This document shows positions 15,921-24,818 of a DNA stretch of 64,000 bases, piece by piece. Origin of the DNA: Mesorhizobium jarvisii (GTDB lineage Bacteria > Pseudomonadota > Alphaproteobacteria > Rhizobiales > Rhizobiaceae); assembly GCF_003601985.1 (NCBI RefSeq), contig NZ_QZXA01000003.1, positions 496,001-560,000 on the forward strand, read 5' to 3'. The notes below the pieces were generated by a model. It did not search any database. It had not been told where the DNA came from and saw only the letters and a program-made list of their open reading frames with translations. Within the stretch, counting starts at the first letter, position 1. Each line of letters starts with the position of its first letter. A program made the position numbers and the translations under genes.

Positions 15921-16874
15921 ATGAGCCTGCAACTGACAGGAATCCACCATCTGACCGCCATCACCGCCAACGCTCCTGGCAATCTTCATTTCTATACGAA
16001 GGTGCTGGGCTTGCGGCTGGTTAAGAAGACGGTGAACCAGGACGACACGTCGGCCTATCACCTTTTCTATGCCGACGGCGAAGCGACGCCAGGCACCGAC
16101 CTGACCTTCTTCGACTGGCCGGTTGGCCGCGAACGGCGCGGTACCCACAGCATCGCGCGGACCAGCCTAAGGGTCGGCAGCCCGGAGAGCCTGGCCTGGT
16201 GGAAGCAGCACCTGGCCGGCGAAGACATCGTGACAGGAGAGATTGCCGACATCGGCGGCTATCCGTCGTTCGATTTCGAGGATCCCGAAGGCCAGCGCCT
16301 GCGGCTCGTTAGCGATGGTGGCAAGGGTGGCAGCCATCCCTGGGCGCAAAGCCCGGTGCCGGCCGATTATCAGATCCGCGGGCTCGGGCCGATCGTCATC
16401 AGCGTCCCCGACATCACAAACACCGAGGCGGTGCTCACCAGGGTGATGAACATGCGCAAGGGCCGCGACTATGCTTCGCCGGATGGCGAAGGCCAGGTCC
16501 ATGTCTTCGAAATGGGCGCTGGCGGGCCGGCGGCGGAGCTTCATGTCGCCGTGCAGCCCGGGCAGGCTCCCGCAAGGCAAGGCGCCGGTGCGGTTCACCA
16601 TGTCGCCTTCAGGGCGCCGGACCAGGAGACGCTGCATCAATGGACCGCCCGTCTGGCCGAATTCCGCCTGCCGTCTAGCGGCGAGGTCGAGCGCTATTAC
16701 TTCCGCTCACTCTATTTCCGCGAGCCCAACGGCATCCTGTTCGAGATCGCCACAGACGGGCCGGGTTTCACCGCCGACGAGCCGCTGGAAACGCTGGGCG
16801 AAAGCCTGGCCCTGCCGCCGTTCCTCGAACCGAAGCGCGCCTCGATCGAAGCCGGCCTTAAGCCGCTGAAGTAG
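15921..16874 (+). CDS. Ring-cleaving dioxygenase of the VOC superfamily (MhqO/LinE-like)
   Basis: 317 aa made of two vicinal-oxygen-chelate modules. Metal ligands are likely His in GIHHLTAITANAP (residue about 9) and His in GAVHHVAFRAPD (about 225), with Glu in ILFEIATDGPG (about 276). GLRLVKKTVNQDD and DLTFFDWP are strongly conserved in the hydroquinone/catechol dioxygenase subgroup. It likely opens an aromatic diol with ferrous iron. GGAGACGACC precedes the ATG. It is a monocistronic gene without an obvious regulator beside it. Confidence 0.85.
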   Translation: MSLQLTGIHHLTAITANAPGNLHFYTKVLGLRLVKKTVNQDDTSAYHLFYADGEATPGTDLTFFDWPVGRERRGTHSIARTSLRVGSPESLAWWKQHLAGEDIVTGEIADIGGYPSFDFEDPEGQRLRLVSDGGKGGSHPWAQSPVPADYQIRGLGPIVISVPDITNTEAVLTRVMNMRKGRDYASPDGEGQVHVFEMGAGGPAAELHVAVQPGQAPARQGAGAVHHVAFRAPDQETLHQWTARLAEFRLPSSGEVERYYFRSLYFREPNGILFEIATDGPGFTADEPLETLGESLALPPFLEPKRASIEAGLKPLK

Positions 16875-16988
16875 ATCGCCGCCTGAAAGGTGGGCGCCGC
16901 GTTTCCGGTTCGGGACGCGGCCCCTGTTCTTTCCCAGAGATCGAACAAGGCGCTTTGACAGCCGGCAACGTTGCTGATCAAAAGCGGC

Positions 16989-17150
16989 ATGACGAAACTC
17001 CTCGCCCTTGTCATCATCGGCTTCATGGTGATCCAGCTGATCAAACCGATCGGCTGGCCAGGGCTCAAGCGCCGCGGCGATTTCTGGAAGCTGGCGCTGC
17101 TGGCCATGGCCGCAATCTCGCTGGCGGCCGTGCTCGGGCATTTGACATAG
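16989..17150 (+). CDS. Short two-segment membrane protein
   Basis: 53 aa, below usual cut-offs. Two hydrophobic segments (LLALVIIGFMVIQLI and LALLAMAAISLAAVLGHL) flank a basic loop PGLKRRGDFW, giving a helical hairpin with both ends on one side. There is no clear ribosome-binding site. It resembles small conserved rhizobial membrane peptides; function unknown. Confidence 0.5.
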   Translation: MTKLLALVIIGFMVIQLIKPIGWPGLKRRGDFWKLALLAMAAISLAAVLGHLT

Positions 17151-17178
17151 GTCTGCAGGCCGCATCGGCCGTCGGTGT

Positions 17179-17892
17179 TCAGCTGGCGAGCACCAGGCCG
17201 ACGAGATGCTCGGCCCAGGCGCGGTAGCCCGCCTCCGAGGCGTGGAAGCCGTCCGAGGCGAAACCCTGTTCGGGATTGGTGATCGGCAGGCGCGGGGCCG
17301 GCACCGCGCCGCGCTCCAGGCAAAGCCGTTCACCCATCCGGTTCATCGCGGTGGCGCGGATTTCGAGGATCTTGCCGAGCAGCGGCGGCATGGCCGGCGC
17401 CCGCGTGAACTCCAGCACCGGCGACCACACGACGCGTGCCTCCGGCCATTTGGCGCGCAGGCCATAGAGCAAGCCGCCGAACTCCTTCTTGAAGCGCGGC
17501 ACCGAATGAAAATTCTTGGTGTCGTTGGTGCCGATGGCCAGCACGATATGCGTCCATGGGTCGGCCGACAGGTTGGGCAGGACATGGTCGCGGATCTGGC
17601 CCGATGTCGCCGAATTGAAGCCGGCGGCGCGCCAGCGCACGGCGCGGCCGGTGCGCTGCGCAATCAGCATGGCGAGCTGCGCGGCAAGCCCGTCCTCGGA
17701 ATTGCCGATGCCGACCGAGGCAGCCGAGGAGTCGCCCAGCACCAGAAGCGAGATATCAGGCGCCTTGCCAGCGAGTTCGTGCATGACCGGTCCCTGTGCC
17801 GGCAGCATGCGCGTGGTGCGGCGGCGCACGCCGAGCCCTTGCCAGACATAGACGGGGAAGGCGAGCCAGGTGAGAGAGGCCGGGAAGCGCAT
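17179..17892 (-). CDS. SGNH/GDSL hydrolase
   Basis: 237 aa. Block I is LLVLGDSSAASVGIG (catalytic Ser near residue 55), block III IVLAIGTNDTKNF and block V DGFHASEAGYRAWA (Asp-x-x-His). The first 20 residues are hydrophobic (SLTWLAFPVYVWQG) and probably anchor the enzyme to the membrane, with the catalytic domain in the periplasm. Likely an esterase or lipase acting on lipid or polysaccharide esters. Confidence 0.85.
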   Translation of the reverse strand: MRFPASLTWLAFPVYVWQGLGVRRRTTRMLPAQGPVMHELAGKAPDISLLVLGDSSAASVGIGNSEDGLAAQLAMLIAQRTGRAVRWRAAGFNSATSGQIRDHVLPNLSADPWTHIVLAIGTNDTKNFHSVPRFKKEFGGLLYGLRAKWPEARVVWSPVLEFTRAPAMPPLLGKILEIRATAMNRMGERLCLERGAVPAPRLPITNPEQGFASDGFHASEAGYRAWAEHLVGLVLAS

Positions 17893-17975
17893 GGCGGAAC
17901 CGTGGAATGATCTGCGGCAGGCTTAGCGCATGTTTGGGCCGAGGTGAACGGATCCTTGCATGGCCGGCCGGTGCC

Positions 17976-18713
17976 CTAAGGGTATATGTCGTCCTGTTGC
18001 GACCTGTTCCCATATTCATCGTGCAGCCGCACCCAGTCCATGAAGGTCCCGTAAGGACCGGTCTCGTCACGACCTTTCGGAGCGATGTCGAGATACTGAT
18101 AGGCGCCGATGAACTGCTCGCTGCCGCGGGCGCGCGACATGAAGGTCAGGAAGATGTCACCGGTTTCGCCCTTGTAGAAGACAGTGGTGCCGGGCAAGTC
18201 CTTCGACGTCAGCACCGGTGTTTCGAAATTGTAGACCGCTTCGCCGGATGCGATCTGTTTGTCGGTGAAGGACACCTGCATATCGAAGTTGAAGTCGGAC
18301 GCATAGGAAGACACCCAGTCGAATGTCCAGCCCATGCGCTGCTTGTAAGGCAGCAGCTCGGCCAGCGGCGCCCGCGATATGGTGACAAGCGACACGTCAT
18401 GATGCCTGAGATGCCGGTTGGCGCCATCGATATGGTCGGCGACGAAGGCACAGCTTTCGCAGTGATGGGTGGAACCTGGCGCGAACACGAAGTGGTAGAC
18501 GATCAACTGGCTGCGGTTGGCGAAAAGCTCGGCCAGTTTCTTCGGCCCTTGCTCCGTCTCAAAGACGTAGTCCTTCCTTAGTTTCAGCCAGGGCAGTTCC
18601 CGCCGCTCGGCCGCAACACGTTCCCGCAACCGCGTCAGTTCCTTTTCACGCGCCAGATGCCCCTTGTGCGCCTGGAACCAGTCCTCGCGTGAAACGACCT
18701 TGTTGCGATGCAT
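17976..18713 (-). CDS. DUF899 thioredoxin-like protein
   Basis: 245 aa from the ATG at 18713 behind GGGAGAGG. DUF899 pattern: VSREDWFQAHKGHLAREKEL, LPWLKLRKDYVFET, and FVFAPGSTHHCESCAFVADH, where CESC sits at the thioredoxin-fold active-site position. The C-terminal FLTFMSRARGSEQFIGAYQY is also typical. It is thought to be a redox protein of the AhpC/thioredoxin superfamily, but its substrate is unknown. Confidence 0.85.
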   Translation of the reverse strand: MHRNKVVSREDWFQAHKGHLAREKELTRLRERVAAERRELPWLKLRKDYVFETEQGPKKLAELFANRSQLIVYHFVFAPGSTHHCESCAFVADHIDGANRHLRHHDVSLVTISRAPLAELLPYKQRMGWTFDWVSSYASDFNFDMQVSFTDKQIASGEAVYNFETPVLTSKDLPGTTVFYKGETGDIFLTFMSRARGSEQFIGAYQYLDIAPKGRDETGPYGTFMDWVRLHDEYGNRSQQDDIYP

Positions 18714-18828
18714 GAACCTCTCCCTGTCTCTCATCCCAAGGACGTTCGGGACGAGCGCAAACCGACATCGCCGGCAACGCCCAGAGGAAATAAGGATGAG
18801 GAGGTCTTCCCCCAAATCGCAGACAACG

Positions 18829-18855
18829 AAAACCCGGGCGCGTTGGCCCGGGTTT
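18829..18855 (-). terminator. Terminator of the aldolase gene
   Basis: On the minus strand: AAACCCGGGC, a six-base loop, GCCCGGGTTT, then TCGTTG. It lies about 25 bases after the aldolase stop codon. Confidence 0.8.
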
Positions 18856-18878
18856 GAACGGTGACGGAAGCGGTGTGC

Positions 18879-19904
18879 TCAGGCGGCCTGTTCGAGGCTC
18901 GCCTTCCATTTTCCGAGTGCGGCCAGATAGTTCATGTGGGCGCGATGGGTGAAGGCGGCCTGGCCGGCGGCGACGTTCGACGCCTTGCCGCTCCATGCCT
19001 TCTGCGGGGCAGCCTGCAGCGCGCGGCCATAGGAGAAGGTCAGCTTCCACGGATGCGGCCCGATGGCATTGATGGCGTTGAGGTTGGCGGTTGCCTCCTC
19101 GTCCTCCTGGCCGCCGGAGAGGAAGGCGATGCCCGGGACCGCCGCCGGCACCGTCTCGCGGAACAGTTTTATGGTCATCTCGGCGACCTTTTCGGGACTG
19201 TCCACCGTGCCCGACGTCTTGCCCGACAGCACCATGTTGGGCTTGAGGATCGTGCCTTCCAGCACGACGCGCGCCGCATGGAGTTCATCATAGAGCTTGA
19301 TCAGCGTCGCCTTCGAGACCTCGTAGCAGGTGCCGATGTCGTGGGCGCCGTCCATCAGCACTTCCGGCTCGACGATCGGCACGATGCCGGCTTCCTGGCA
19401 AAGGGCGGCATAGCGGGCGAGCGCATGGGTATTCGCGCTGATCGAATTGGTCGAAGGCACGCCCTTGCCGGTATCGATGTCGATCACCGCGCGCCATTTG
19501 GCGAAGCGGGCGCCGAGCTTGTAGTAGTCGGCAAGGCGCTCACGCAGGCCGTCGAGGCCCTCGGTGACGGTGTCGCCGGGAAAGCCGGCCAGCGGTTTGG
19601 CGCCGGCATCGACCTTGATGCCGGGGATGGCGCCTGATGCCTTGATGATGTCGACCAGAGGCGTGCCATCGGCAGCCTTCTGGCGGATGGTTTCGTCATA
19701 GAGGATGACGCCGGAAATGTATTTGGTCATCGCGTCCTTGGCGCGGAACATCATCTCGCGATAGTCGCGGCGACTGTCGGCTGTCGATTCAACGCCGATG
19801 ACATCGAAGCGCTTCTTGATGGTGCCGGAACTTTCGTCAGCGGCCAGCAGGCCCTTGCCGTTGGCCACGATCGCGGCGGCTATGTCTTCGAGACGTTCGC
19901 TCAT
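18879..19904 (-). CDS. fbaB: Class I fructose-bisphosphate aldolase
   Basis: 341 aa from the ATG at 19904 (AGGAGAAG upstream). It is the eukaryote-like class I enzyme: GLLAADESSGTIKKRF at the start, PIVEPEVLMDG, and LEGTILKPNMVLSGK with the Schiff-base Lys. It cleaves fructose 1,6-bisphosphate to triose phosphates, or runs in reverse in gluconeogenesis, without a metal. It is the last gene of a minus-strand set tkt, gap, pgk, aldolase. The symbol follows S. meliloti usage and is not certain. Confidence 0.9.
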   Translation of the reverse strand: MSERLEDIAAAIVANGKGLLAADESSGTIKKRFDVIGVESTADSRRDYREMMFRAKDAMTKYISGVILYDETIRQKAADGTPLVDIIKASGAIPGIKVDAGAKPLAGFPGDTVTEGLDGLRERLADYYKLGARFAKWRAVIDIDTGKGVPSTNSISANTHALARYAALCQEAGIVPIVEPEVLMDGAHDIGTCYEVSKATLIKLYDELHAARVVLEGTILKPNMVLSGKTSGTVDSPEKVAEMTIKLFRETVPAAVPGIAFLSGGQEDEEATANLNAINAIGPHPWKLTFSYGRALQAAPQKAWSGKASNVAAGQAAFTHRAHMNYLAALGKWKASLEQAA

Positions 19905-20049
19905 TATGCTTCTCCTGAAAGGGGTTCGTTCCGCGCTTAGCGGAAGTCTACCGCCAAAGGAATGGCATCGGAAAGCTCGAATCGATTGAAAGTCCCGGGC
20001 GCCTCTTTGTGTTGATTGCCTTGCTTGTTCCAGCCGCATTTCTGTGGCG

Positions 20050-20067
20050 CCAGGCGTTTCCGCCTGG
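20050..20067. other. Short perfect hairpin between pgk and the aldolase gene
   Basis: CCAGGCG-TTTC-CGCCTGG (7-bp stem). No T tract on either side. It precedes a dispersed repeat and may slow transcription leaving pgk. Confidence 0.4.
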
Positions 20068-20087
20068 CTGCAAAATGCGCTTCAGTC

Positions 20088-20160
20088 TTGACGCAATTCC
20101 CAAGGGAAAGCGCTACGCGCTTTTCCCGGGAAAACCGTCTCACACTTTTCCCGGAACTGC
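20088..20160. repeat. Dispersed rhizobial repeat (TTGACGCAATTCC family), copy 1
   Basis: TTGACGCAATTCCC, a central palindrome GGGAAAGCG-CTA-CGCGCTTTTCCC and then TCACACTTTTCCCGGAACTGC. Copies 2 and 3 lie at 58014-58139 and 61406-61511. This one abuts the pgk stop codon. Confidence 0.8.
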
Positions 20161-21357
20161 TTACCGCTTCAGCACGTCGACGCCGGGCAGCGGCTTGCCT
20201 TCCATCCACTCCAGGAAGGCGCCGCCGGCGGTCGAGACATAGGTGAAGTCGTCGGCGACGCCAGCGTGGTTGAGGGCCGCCACCGTATCGCCGCCGCCGG
20301 CGACGGAGACCAGCTTGCCGGCCTTGGTGCGCGCGGCCGCGTGTTTTGCCGCCGCCACCGTGGCGTGATCGAACGGCTCGATCTCGAAGGCGCCGAGTGG
20401 GCCGTTCCAGACCAGCGTCGCGGCGCGCTCGATCCATTCGCCGATCGTCTTCACGGTCTTCTCGCCGACATCGAGGATCATGCCATCGGCCGGGACTTCG
20501 GAGATGGCGACGGTCTCGCAGGCGGCGCCCGCCTTGAATTCCTTGGCGACGACACCGTCGACCGGCAGGATGATGGCGCAGCCGGCTTCGGCAGCCTCGA
20601 TCATGATCTGCTTGGCAGTGGCGGCAAGGTCATGCTCGCACAGCGACTTGCCGACATTGGTGCCGCGCGCGGCAAGGAAGGTGTTGGCCATGCCGCCGCC
20701 GATGACCAGCGCGTCGACCTTCTTCACCAGGTTCATCAAAAGGTCGATCTTGGTCGAGACCTTGGCGCCGCCGACGATGGCGACGACCGGGCGGACCGGG
20801 TTGCCCAGGCCCTTCTCCAGCGCTTCGAGCTCGGCCTGCATGGTGCGGCCGGCAAAGGAAGGCAACAGACGCGCCAGCCCTTCTGTGGAAGAGTGGGCGC
20901 GGTGCGCCGCGGAAAAGGCGTCGTTGACGAAAATGTCGCCATTGGCCGCGAGCCGCTCGCTGAAGGCCGGGTCGTTCTTTTCCTCGGCCTTGTAGAAGCG
21001 GGTGTTTTCGAAGAGCAGCACGTCGCCCTTGTTCATGGCCGCGACGGCACTTCCCGCTGTGTCGCCGACGCAATCCGAGGCAAAGCCGACGGGGCGGCCG
21101 AGTACCTCGGCGGTTGCCCTGGCGATCGGCTCCAGCGAGAATTCCGGCGATGGCCCATCCTTAGGCCGGCCGAAATGGGCAAGCAGGATGACCTTGGCGC
21201 CCTTGCCCGACAGTTCGGCGATGGTCGGCGCGATGCGTTCGATGCGGGTGGCGTCGGTGACCTTGCCGTCGGCGACGGGAACGTTGAGGTCGACGCGCAC
21301 CAGCACGCGCTTGCCGCTGATGTTGCCGATATCGTCCAGTGTCTTGAAGGCGGCCAT
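20161..21357 (-). CDS. pgk: Phosphoglycerate kinase
   Basis: 398 aa from the ATG at 21357. All landmarks are present: [12 protein letters not shown] (substrate-binding start), [25 protein letters not shown] in the hinge, [11 protein letters not shown] and GGGDTVAAL of the nucleotide domain. It transfers phosphate from 1,3-bisphosphoglycerate to ADP. It lies downstream of the K+/H+ antiporter in the same direction and upstream of the aldolase, in the glycolytic/gluconeogenic cluster. Confidence 0.97.
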   Translation of the reverse strand: MAAFKTLDDIGNISGKRVLVRVDLNVPVADGKVTDATRIERIAPTIAELSGKGAKVILLAHFGRPKDGPSPEFSLEPIARATAEVLGRPVGFASDCVGDTAGSAVAAMNKGDVLLFENTRFYKAEEKNDPAFSERLAANGDIFVNDAFSAAHRAHSSTEGLARLLPSFAGRTMQAELEALEKGLGNPVRPVVAIVGGAKVSTKIDLLMNLVKKVDALVIGGGMANTFLAARGTNVGKSLCEHDLAATAKQIMIEAAEAGCAIILPVDGVVAKEFKAGAACETVAISEVPADGMILDVGEKTVKTIGEWIERAATLVWNGPLGAFEIEPFDHATVAAAKHAAARTKAGKLVSVAGGGDTVAALNHAGVADDFTYVSTAGGAFLEWMEGKPLPGVDVLKR

Positions 21358-21514
21358 GCAGGTTCCTTTCCTCGGGAAATCGCCGGGACCATACCCCGCA
21401 TCGGTGCCGATGCAAGGCTCTGGCCGCGATGCGGCGCGAAATTTTGAGGCGGGCGGGAACATAGTCCGTGAAGATCGCCCGGTGATGAAGGGGCAGGGCC
21501 AGCGGTCGCCCTTC

Positions 21515-23398
21515 TCAGCTCCCGGTCGTGGCTTTTTCAACCGGCGGCTTGGGGGCGTCCTCGGCCTGTGCTGCCGCTTCCTGCGTCTCGGTCGGCTTGC
21601 GCCAATTGCGGATGAAGGCGCCGAGGCGGTCGCCCATCTCGCCGGCACTCAGGAACACCGGCACCCGCGCCACCGGCGCGGTCGGCTCGAAGGAAAGACC
21701 GAGACCCGTGATCCTGCCCTTGTCGTCGACATCCCTGACGATCAGCTCGATCGAGCCGATCAGCACGCGATCGGCATATTCGGCATGGCCGCCGAGCCGC
21801 GCCGTGACCAGAGCGCCGACGGTGAGCTTCTGCTCCGCCTCGGTCAGGCCCGGTGCGTAGGCGGCTTCCAGTTCGGCGCCGGAGCGTGCCGGGTCGACGG
21901 CGAAGGCGCCGAAGAAATCGGCATCTTCCGGGTCGACCACCGCGCGGCTGGCGAACAGCTTGTCGAGCAGGCGCGGATAGCGGTCCGGCACGAAAATGTA
22001 GACCTGGTCGCCGGCGGCGAGGCGGCCCATGTCCTGGAAACGCATCGAGCGGCCGTCGCGCAGTACCAGGGAGGGCCGCGCCCAGCGCGGAATGCGCTCG
22101 CCGCGCGCCACCGGGCTGCCATGCGCCACGCGATAGGCAAGGAGCTCGTGGTGGGCGGAGCCGGGGAGTTCGAGTTCGACCTTGTCGAGTGGGCCAAGGC
22201 GGGCCGGCACGATGAGGCCAAGGCGACGCGCCAGCGGGCCGACCGTCCAGCCCTGGATGACAAGCGACACCAGCACGATGATGAAGGCGGCGTTGAAAAT
22301 GGTGCGGCCGTTTTCCAGCCCGCCGAGCAATGGGGTGATGGCGAGCAGGATCGAAACCGCGCCGCGCAGGCCGACCCAGGAGACGAAGGCGACTTCGGGG
22401 CGCGGCAGGCGGAAAGGGATCAGGCAGAGCCAGACAGCGATCGGGCGGGCGATAAACATCAGGAAAAGGCCAAGCGCTATCGCCGGCACCATGATCGCCG
22501 GAAATTGCGAAGGGGTGGCGAACAGGCCGAGGATCAGGAACATGATGATCTGGGCCAGCCATGACATGCCGTCCTGGAAACGCTTGAGGATGGTGACGGC
22601 GCGGATGTCGGAATTACCGGCAATGAGGCCGGCGATATAGACCGCCAAGAAACCGGAGCCGCCGATGGCGCCGGCGGCGGCGAAGACCATCAGCGACAGC
22701 GTCAGCACGAAGATCGGCAGCAGGCCGTGGTCGAGATTGAGCCGGTCGACGAGACGCACGATGGCAAGGCCGCCGAGTGCGCCGACGACGGCGCCAAGGC
22801 CCATATTGACGAGGAAGCCGAGGATCAGGCTGGTGACCAGGACATTGGTTTCGGGGTTGGCATGGGCGGCGATGACCTCGACCAGGGTGATGGTCAGGAA
22901 GATGGCGATCGGGTCGTTGGTGCCGGATTCCACTTCGAGCGTCGAGCGCACGCGCTCACGCAGATTGATCTCGCCGGCGCGCAGCAGGAAGAACACCGCC
23001 GCGGCGTCGGTCGAAGCGACGGCGGCGCCGAGCAGGAAGGATTCCAGCCAGGTAAGGTCAAGCAGATAGTAGGCCGCGGCGCCGAACAGGCCGGTGGTGA
23101 GAAGCACGCCGAAGGTCGCCAGCGACAACGCCGGGCCGGCCGCTTGCCGCAAGGCGTTGAGCGGTGTGCCGAAGCCGGAATCGAACAGGATGACCGCCAG
23201 CGCCAGTGAGCCGGCAAAATAGGCGATACGGGCATTGTCGAATTCGATGCCGAGGCCGTCGGTTCCGGTGGCGAGCCCGATGCAAAGAAAGAGCAGCAGG
23301 AGGGGGGCGCCGAAGCGGAAGGCGATCAGGCTCGAAAACGCGGCGGCGACAACGAGCGCCGTGCCGACCAGCGTGACGAGATAGATCGCATGCTCCAT
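21515..23398 (-). CDS. K+/H+ antiporter, CPA1 family (CvrA/NhaP2-like)
   Basis: 627 aa. About twelve membrane segments fill residues 1-390, with the ion-site motif [13 protein letters not shown] and then [13 protein letters not shown], both typical of NhaP2-type exchangers. A TrkA-C/RCK-C domain follows (around [19 protein letters not shown]) and then a CorC_HlyC-type domain toward the C-terminus. It exports K+ for protons to control cytosolic ion and pH balance. It separates gap from pgk although functionally unrelated. Confidence 0.88.
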   Translation of the reverse strand: MEHAIYLVTLVGTALVVAAAFSSLIAFRFGAPLLLLFLCIGLATGTDGLGIEFDNARIAYFAGSLALAVILFDSGFGTPLNALRQAAGPALSLATFGVLLTTGLFGAAAYYLLDLTWLESFLLGAAVASTDAAAVFFLLRAGEINLRERVRSTLEVESGTNDPIAIFLTITLVEVIAAHANPETNVLVTSLILGFLVNMGLGAVVGALGGLAIVRLVDRLNLDHGLLPIFVLTLSLMVFAAAGAIGGSGFLAVYIAGLIAGNSDIRAVTILKRFQDGMSWLAQIIMFLILGLFATPSQFPAIMVPAIALGLFLMFIARPIAVWLCLIPFRLPRPEVAFVSWVGLRGAVSILLAITPLLGGLENGRTIFNAAFIIVLVSLVIQGWTVGPLARRLGLIVPARLGPLDKVELELPGSAHHELLAYRVAHGSPVARGERIPRWARPSLVLRDGRSMRFQDMGRLAAGDQVYIFVPDRYPRLLDKLFASRAVVDPEDADFFGAFAVDPARSGAELEAAYAPGLTEAEQKLTVGALVTARLGGHAEYADRVLIGSIELIVRDVDDKGRITGLGLSFEPTAPVARVPVFLSAGEMGDRLGAFIRNWRKPTETQEAAAQAEDAPKPPVEKATTGS

Positions 23399-23541
23399 CC
23401 GTGATTTGCCCCTCGAATTCCTTTGTCTTCTCGCTTTACGGGAGAGTGGGGCGAAGGCATGGCCAGTGCAAGGCGCGGGGGTGGTTTTTTGGGGCGAGCC
23501 GTTGATTTTCCGGTGGTTCGGCGTTGCTGCTCAGGCAAATG

Positions 23542-23569
23542 AAAAACGCCCGGACGAAGCCGGGCGTTT
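23542..23569 (-). terminator. Terminator of gap
   Basis: AAACGCCCGG-ACGAAG-CCGGGCGTTT, a perfect 10-bp stem; on the minus strand it is followed by TTC. It lies between gap and the antiporter gene, about 27 bases after the gap stop. Confidence 0.85.
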
Positions 23570-23595
23570 CAGGTGTCGAGAAGACGGGTCCGCGA

Positions 23596-24606
23596 TCAGG
23601 CGATGGTCTTGCCGAAGGCGACGGCGGTGTCGCCCATGCGGTTGGAGAAGCCCCACTCATTGTCGTACCAGGACAGCACCGAAACGAAGTTGCCGTCCAT
23701 CACCTTGGTCTGGTCGAGCGCCATGATCGAGGAACGCGGATCATGGTTGAAGTCGATCGAGACATTCGGGTGATGGGTGACGCCGAGAATGCCCTTCAGC
23801 TTGCCGTTGGAGGCGGCGATGACCGCTTCGTTGATTTCCTGCACCGTGGTGGCGCGCTTGGCGATGAACTTGAAGTCGACGACCGAAACGTTCGGGGTCG
23901 GCACGCGGATCGAGATGCCGTCGAGCTTGCCCTTGAGGTCGGGGAGCACGAGGCCGATCGCCTTGGCCGCACCGGTCGAGGTCGGAATCTGCGACAGGGC
24001 CGCTGCACGGGCGCGGTAGAGATCCTTGTGCATGGTGTCCAGCGTCGGCTGGTCGCCGGTGTAGGAATGGATGGTCGTCATCATGCCTTTTTCGATGCCG
24101 ACCGTCTCGTGCAGCACGGCGGCCAGCGGCGCCAGGCAGTTGGTGGTGCAGGACGCGTTCGAGATGACGATATGGTCCTTGCTCAGCTTGTCGTGGTTGA
24201 TGCCGTAGACCACGGTCAGGTCGGCGCCATCGGCAGGTGCGGAGACCAGCACGCGCTTGGCGCCGGCGGTCAGGTGCGCGGCGGCCTTGTCGCGGGCGGT
24301 GAAGATGCCGGTGCATTCGAGCGCGATGTCGACGCCGAGCTCCTTCCACGGCAGCTGCGTCGGATCCTTGATGGCGGTGACCTTGAACTTTTCCTTGCCG
24401 ACGGTGATCTGATCGCCGGACACCGACACTTCATGCGGGAAACGGCCGTGCACGCTGTCGTAGCGCAGCAGGTGGGCATTGGTCTCGACTGGGCCGAGAT
24501 CGTTGACGGCGACGACGTCGATGTCCTTGCGGCCGGATTCATGGATGGCGCGCAGGATGTTGCGGCCGATGCGGCCGAATCCGTTGATGGCAACTCTGAC
24601 GGTCAT
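23596..24606 (-). CDS. gap: Glyceraldehyde-3-phosphate dehydrogenase, type I
   Basis: 336 aa. NAD-binding [18 protein letters not shown] at the start, the catalytic motif [12 protein letters not shown] (Cys near residue 154), and [12 protein letters not shown] near the end. It oxidises glyceraldehyde 3-phosphate to 1,3-bisphosphoglycerate. It follows tkt on the minus strand, separated by a REP-like palindrome, and has its own terminator. Confidence 0.97.
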   Translation of the reverse strand: MTVRVAINGFGRIGRNILRAIHESGRKDIDVVAVNDLGPVETNAHLLRYDSVHGRFPHEVSVSGDQITVGKEKFKVTAIKDPTQLPWKELGVDIALECTGIFTARDKAAAHLTAGAKRVLVSAPADGADLTVVYGINHDKLSKDHIVISNASCTTNCLAPLAAVLHETVGIEKGMMTTIHSYTGDQPTLDTMHKDLYRARAAALSQIPTSTGAAKAIGLVLPDLKGKLDGISIRVPTPNVSVVDFKFIAKRATTVQEINEAVIAASNGKLKGILGVTHHPNVSIDFNHDPRSSIMALDQTKVMDGNFVSVLSWYDNEWGFSNRMGDTAVAFGKTIA

Positions 24607-24765
24607 TTTTCTCTCCCTGGGAGCTGGAAGGCTGACGATGGGTCCGCAGCTTCATAGCGGCGGACGGCCAAAGAATCCAGCCAAAGCGACGCAGATTTAA
24701 ATCGATTAGGTTGGGCCAGCCCGGCGAAATCGCTTTGCGCGGCTTCGCCGGGGCATTTTTGTTTT

Positions 24766-24814
24766 GTGCATGCCGTTACCCCAAAACCGCACCACGATTT
24801 TGGGCGGCGTGCAC
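24766..24814. repeat. REP-like palindrome, copy 2
   Basis: GTGCATGCCG ... CGGCGTGCAC (imperfect) with CCCCAAAA and TTTTGGG inside. The same plan as the copy at 15362-15410. It starts five bases after the tkt stop and could stabilise the tkt mRNA end. Confidence 0.75.
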
Positions 24815-24818
24815 GGCC

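Noticed and set aside
20266-21447. 393-codon open frame opposite pgk
   Set aside because: It lies on the reverse of a highly conserved enzyme and has no recognisable domain.
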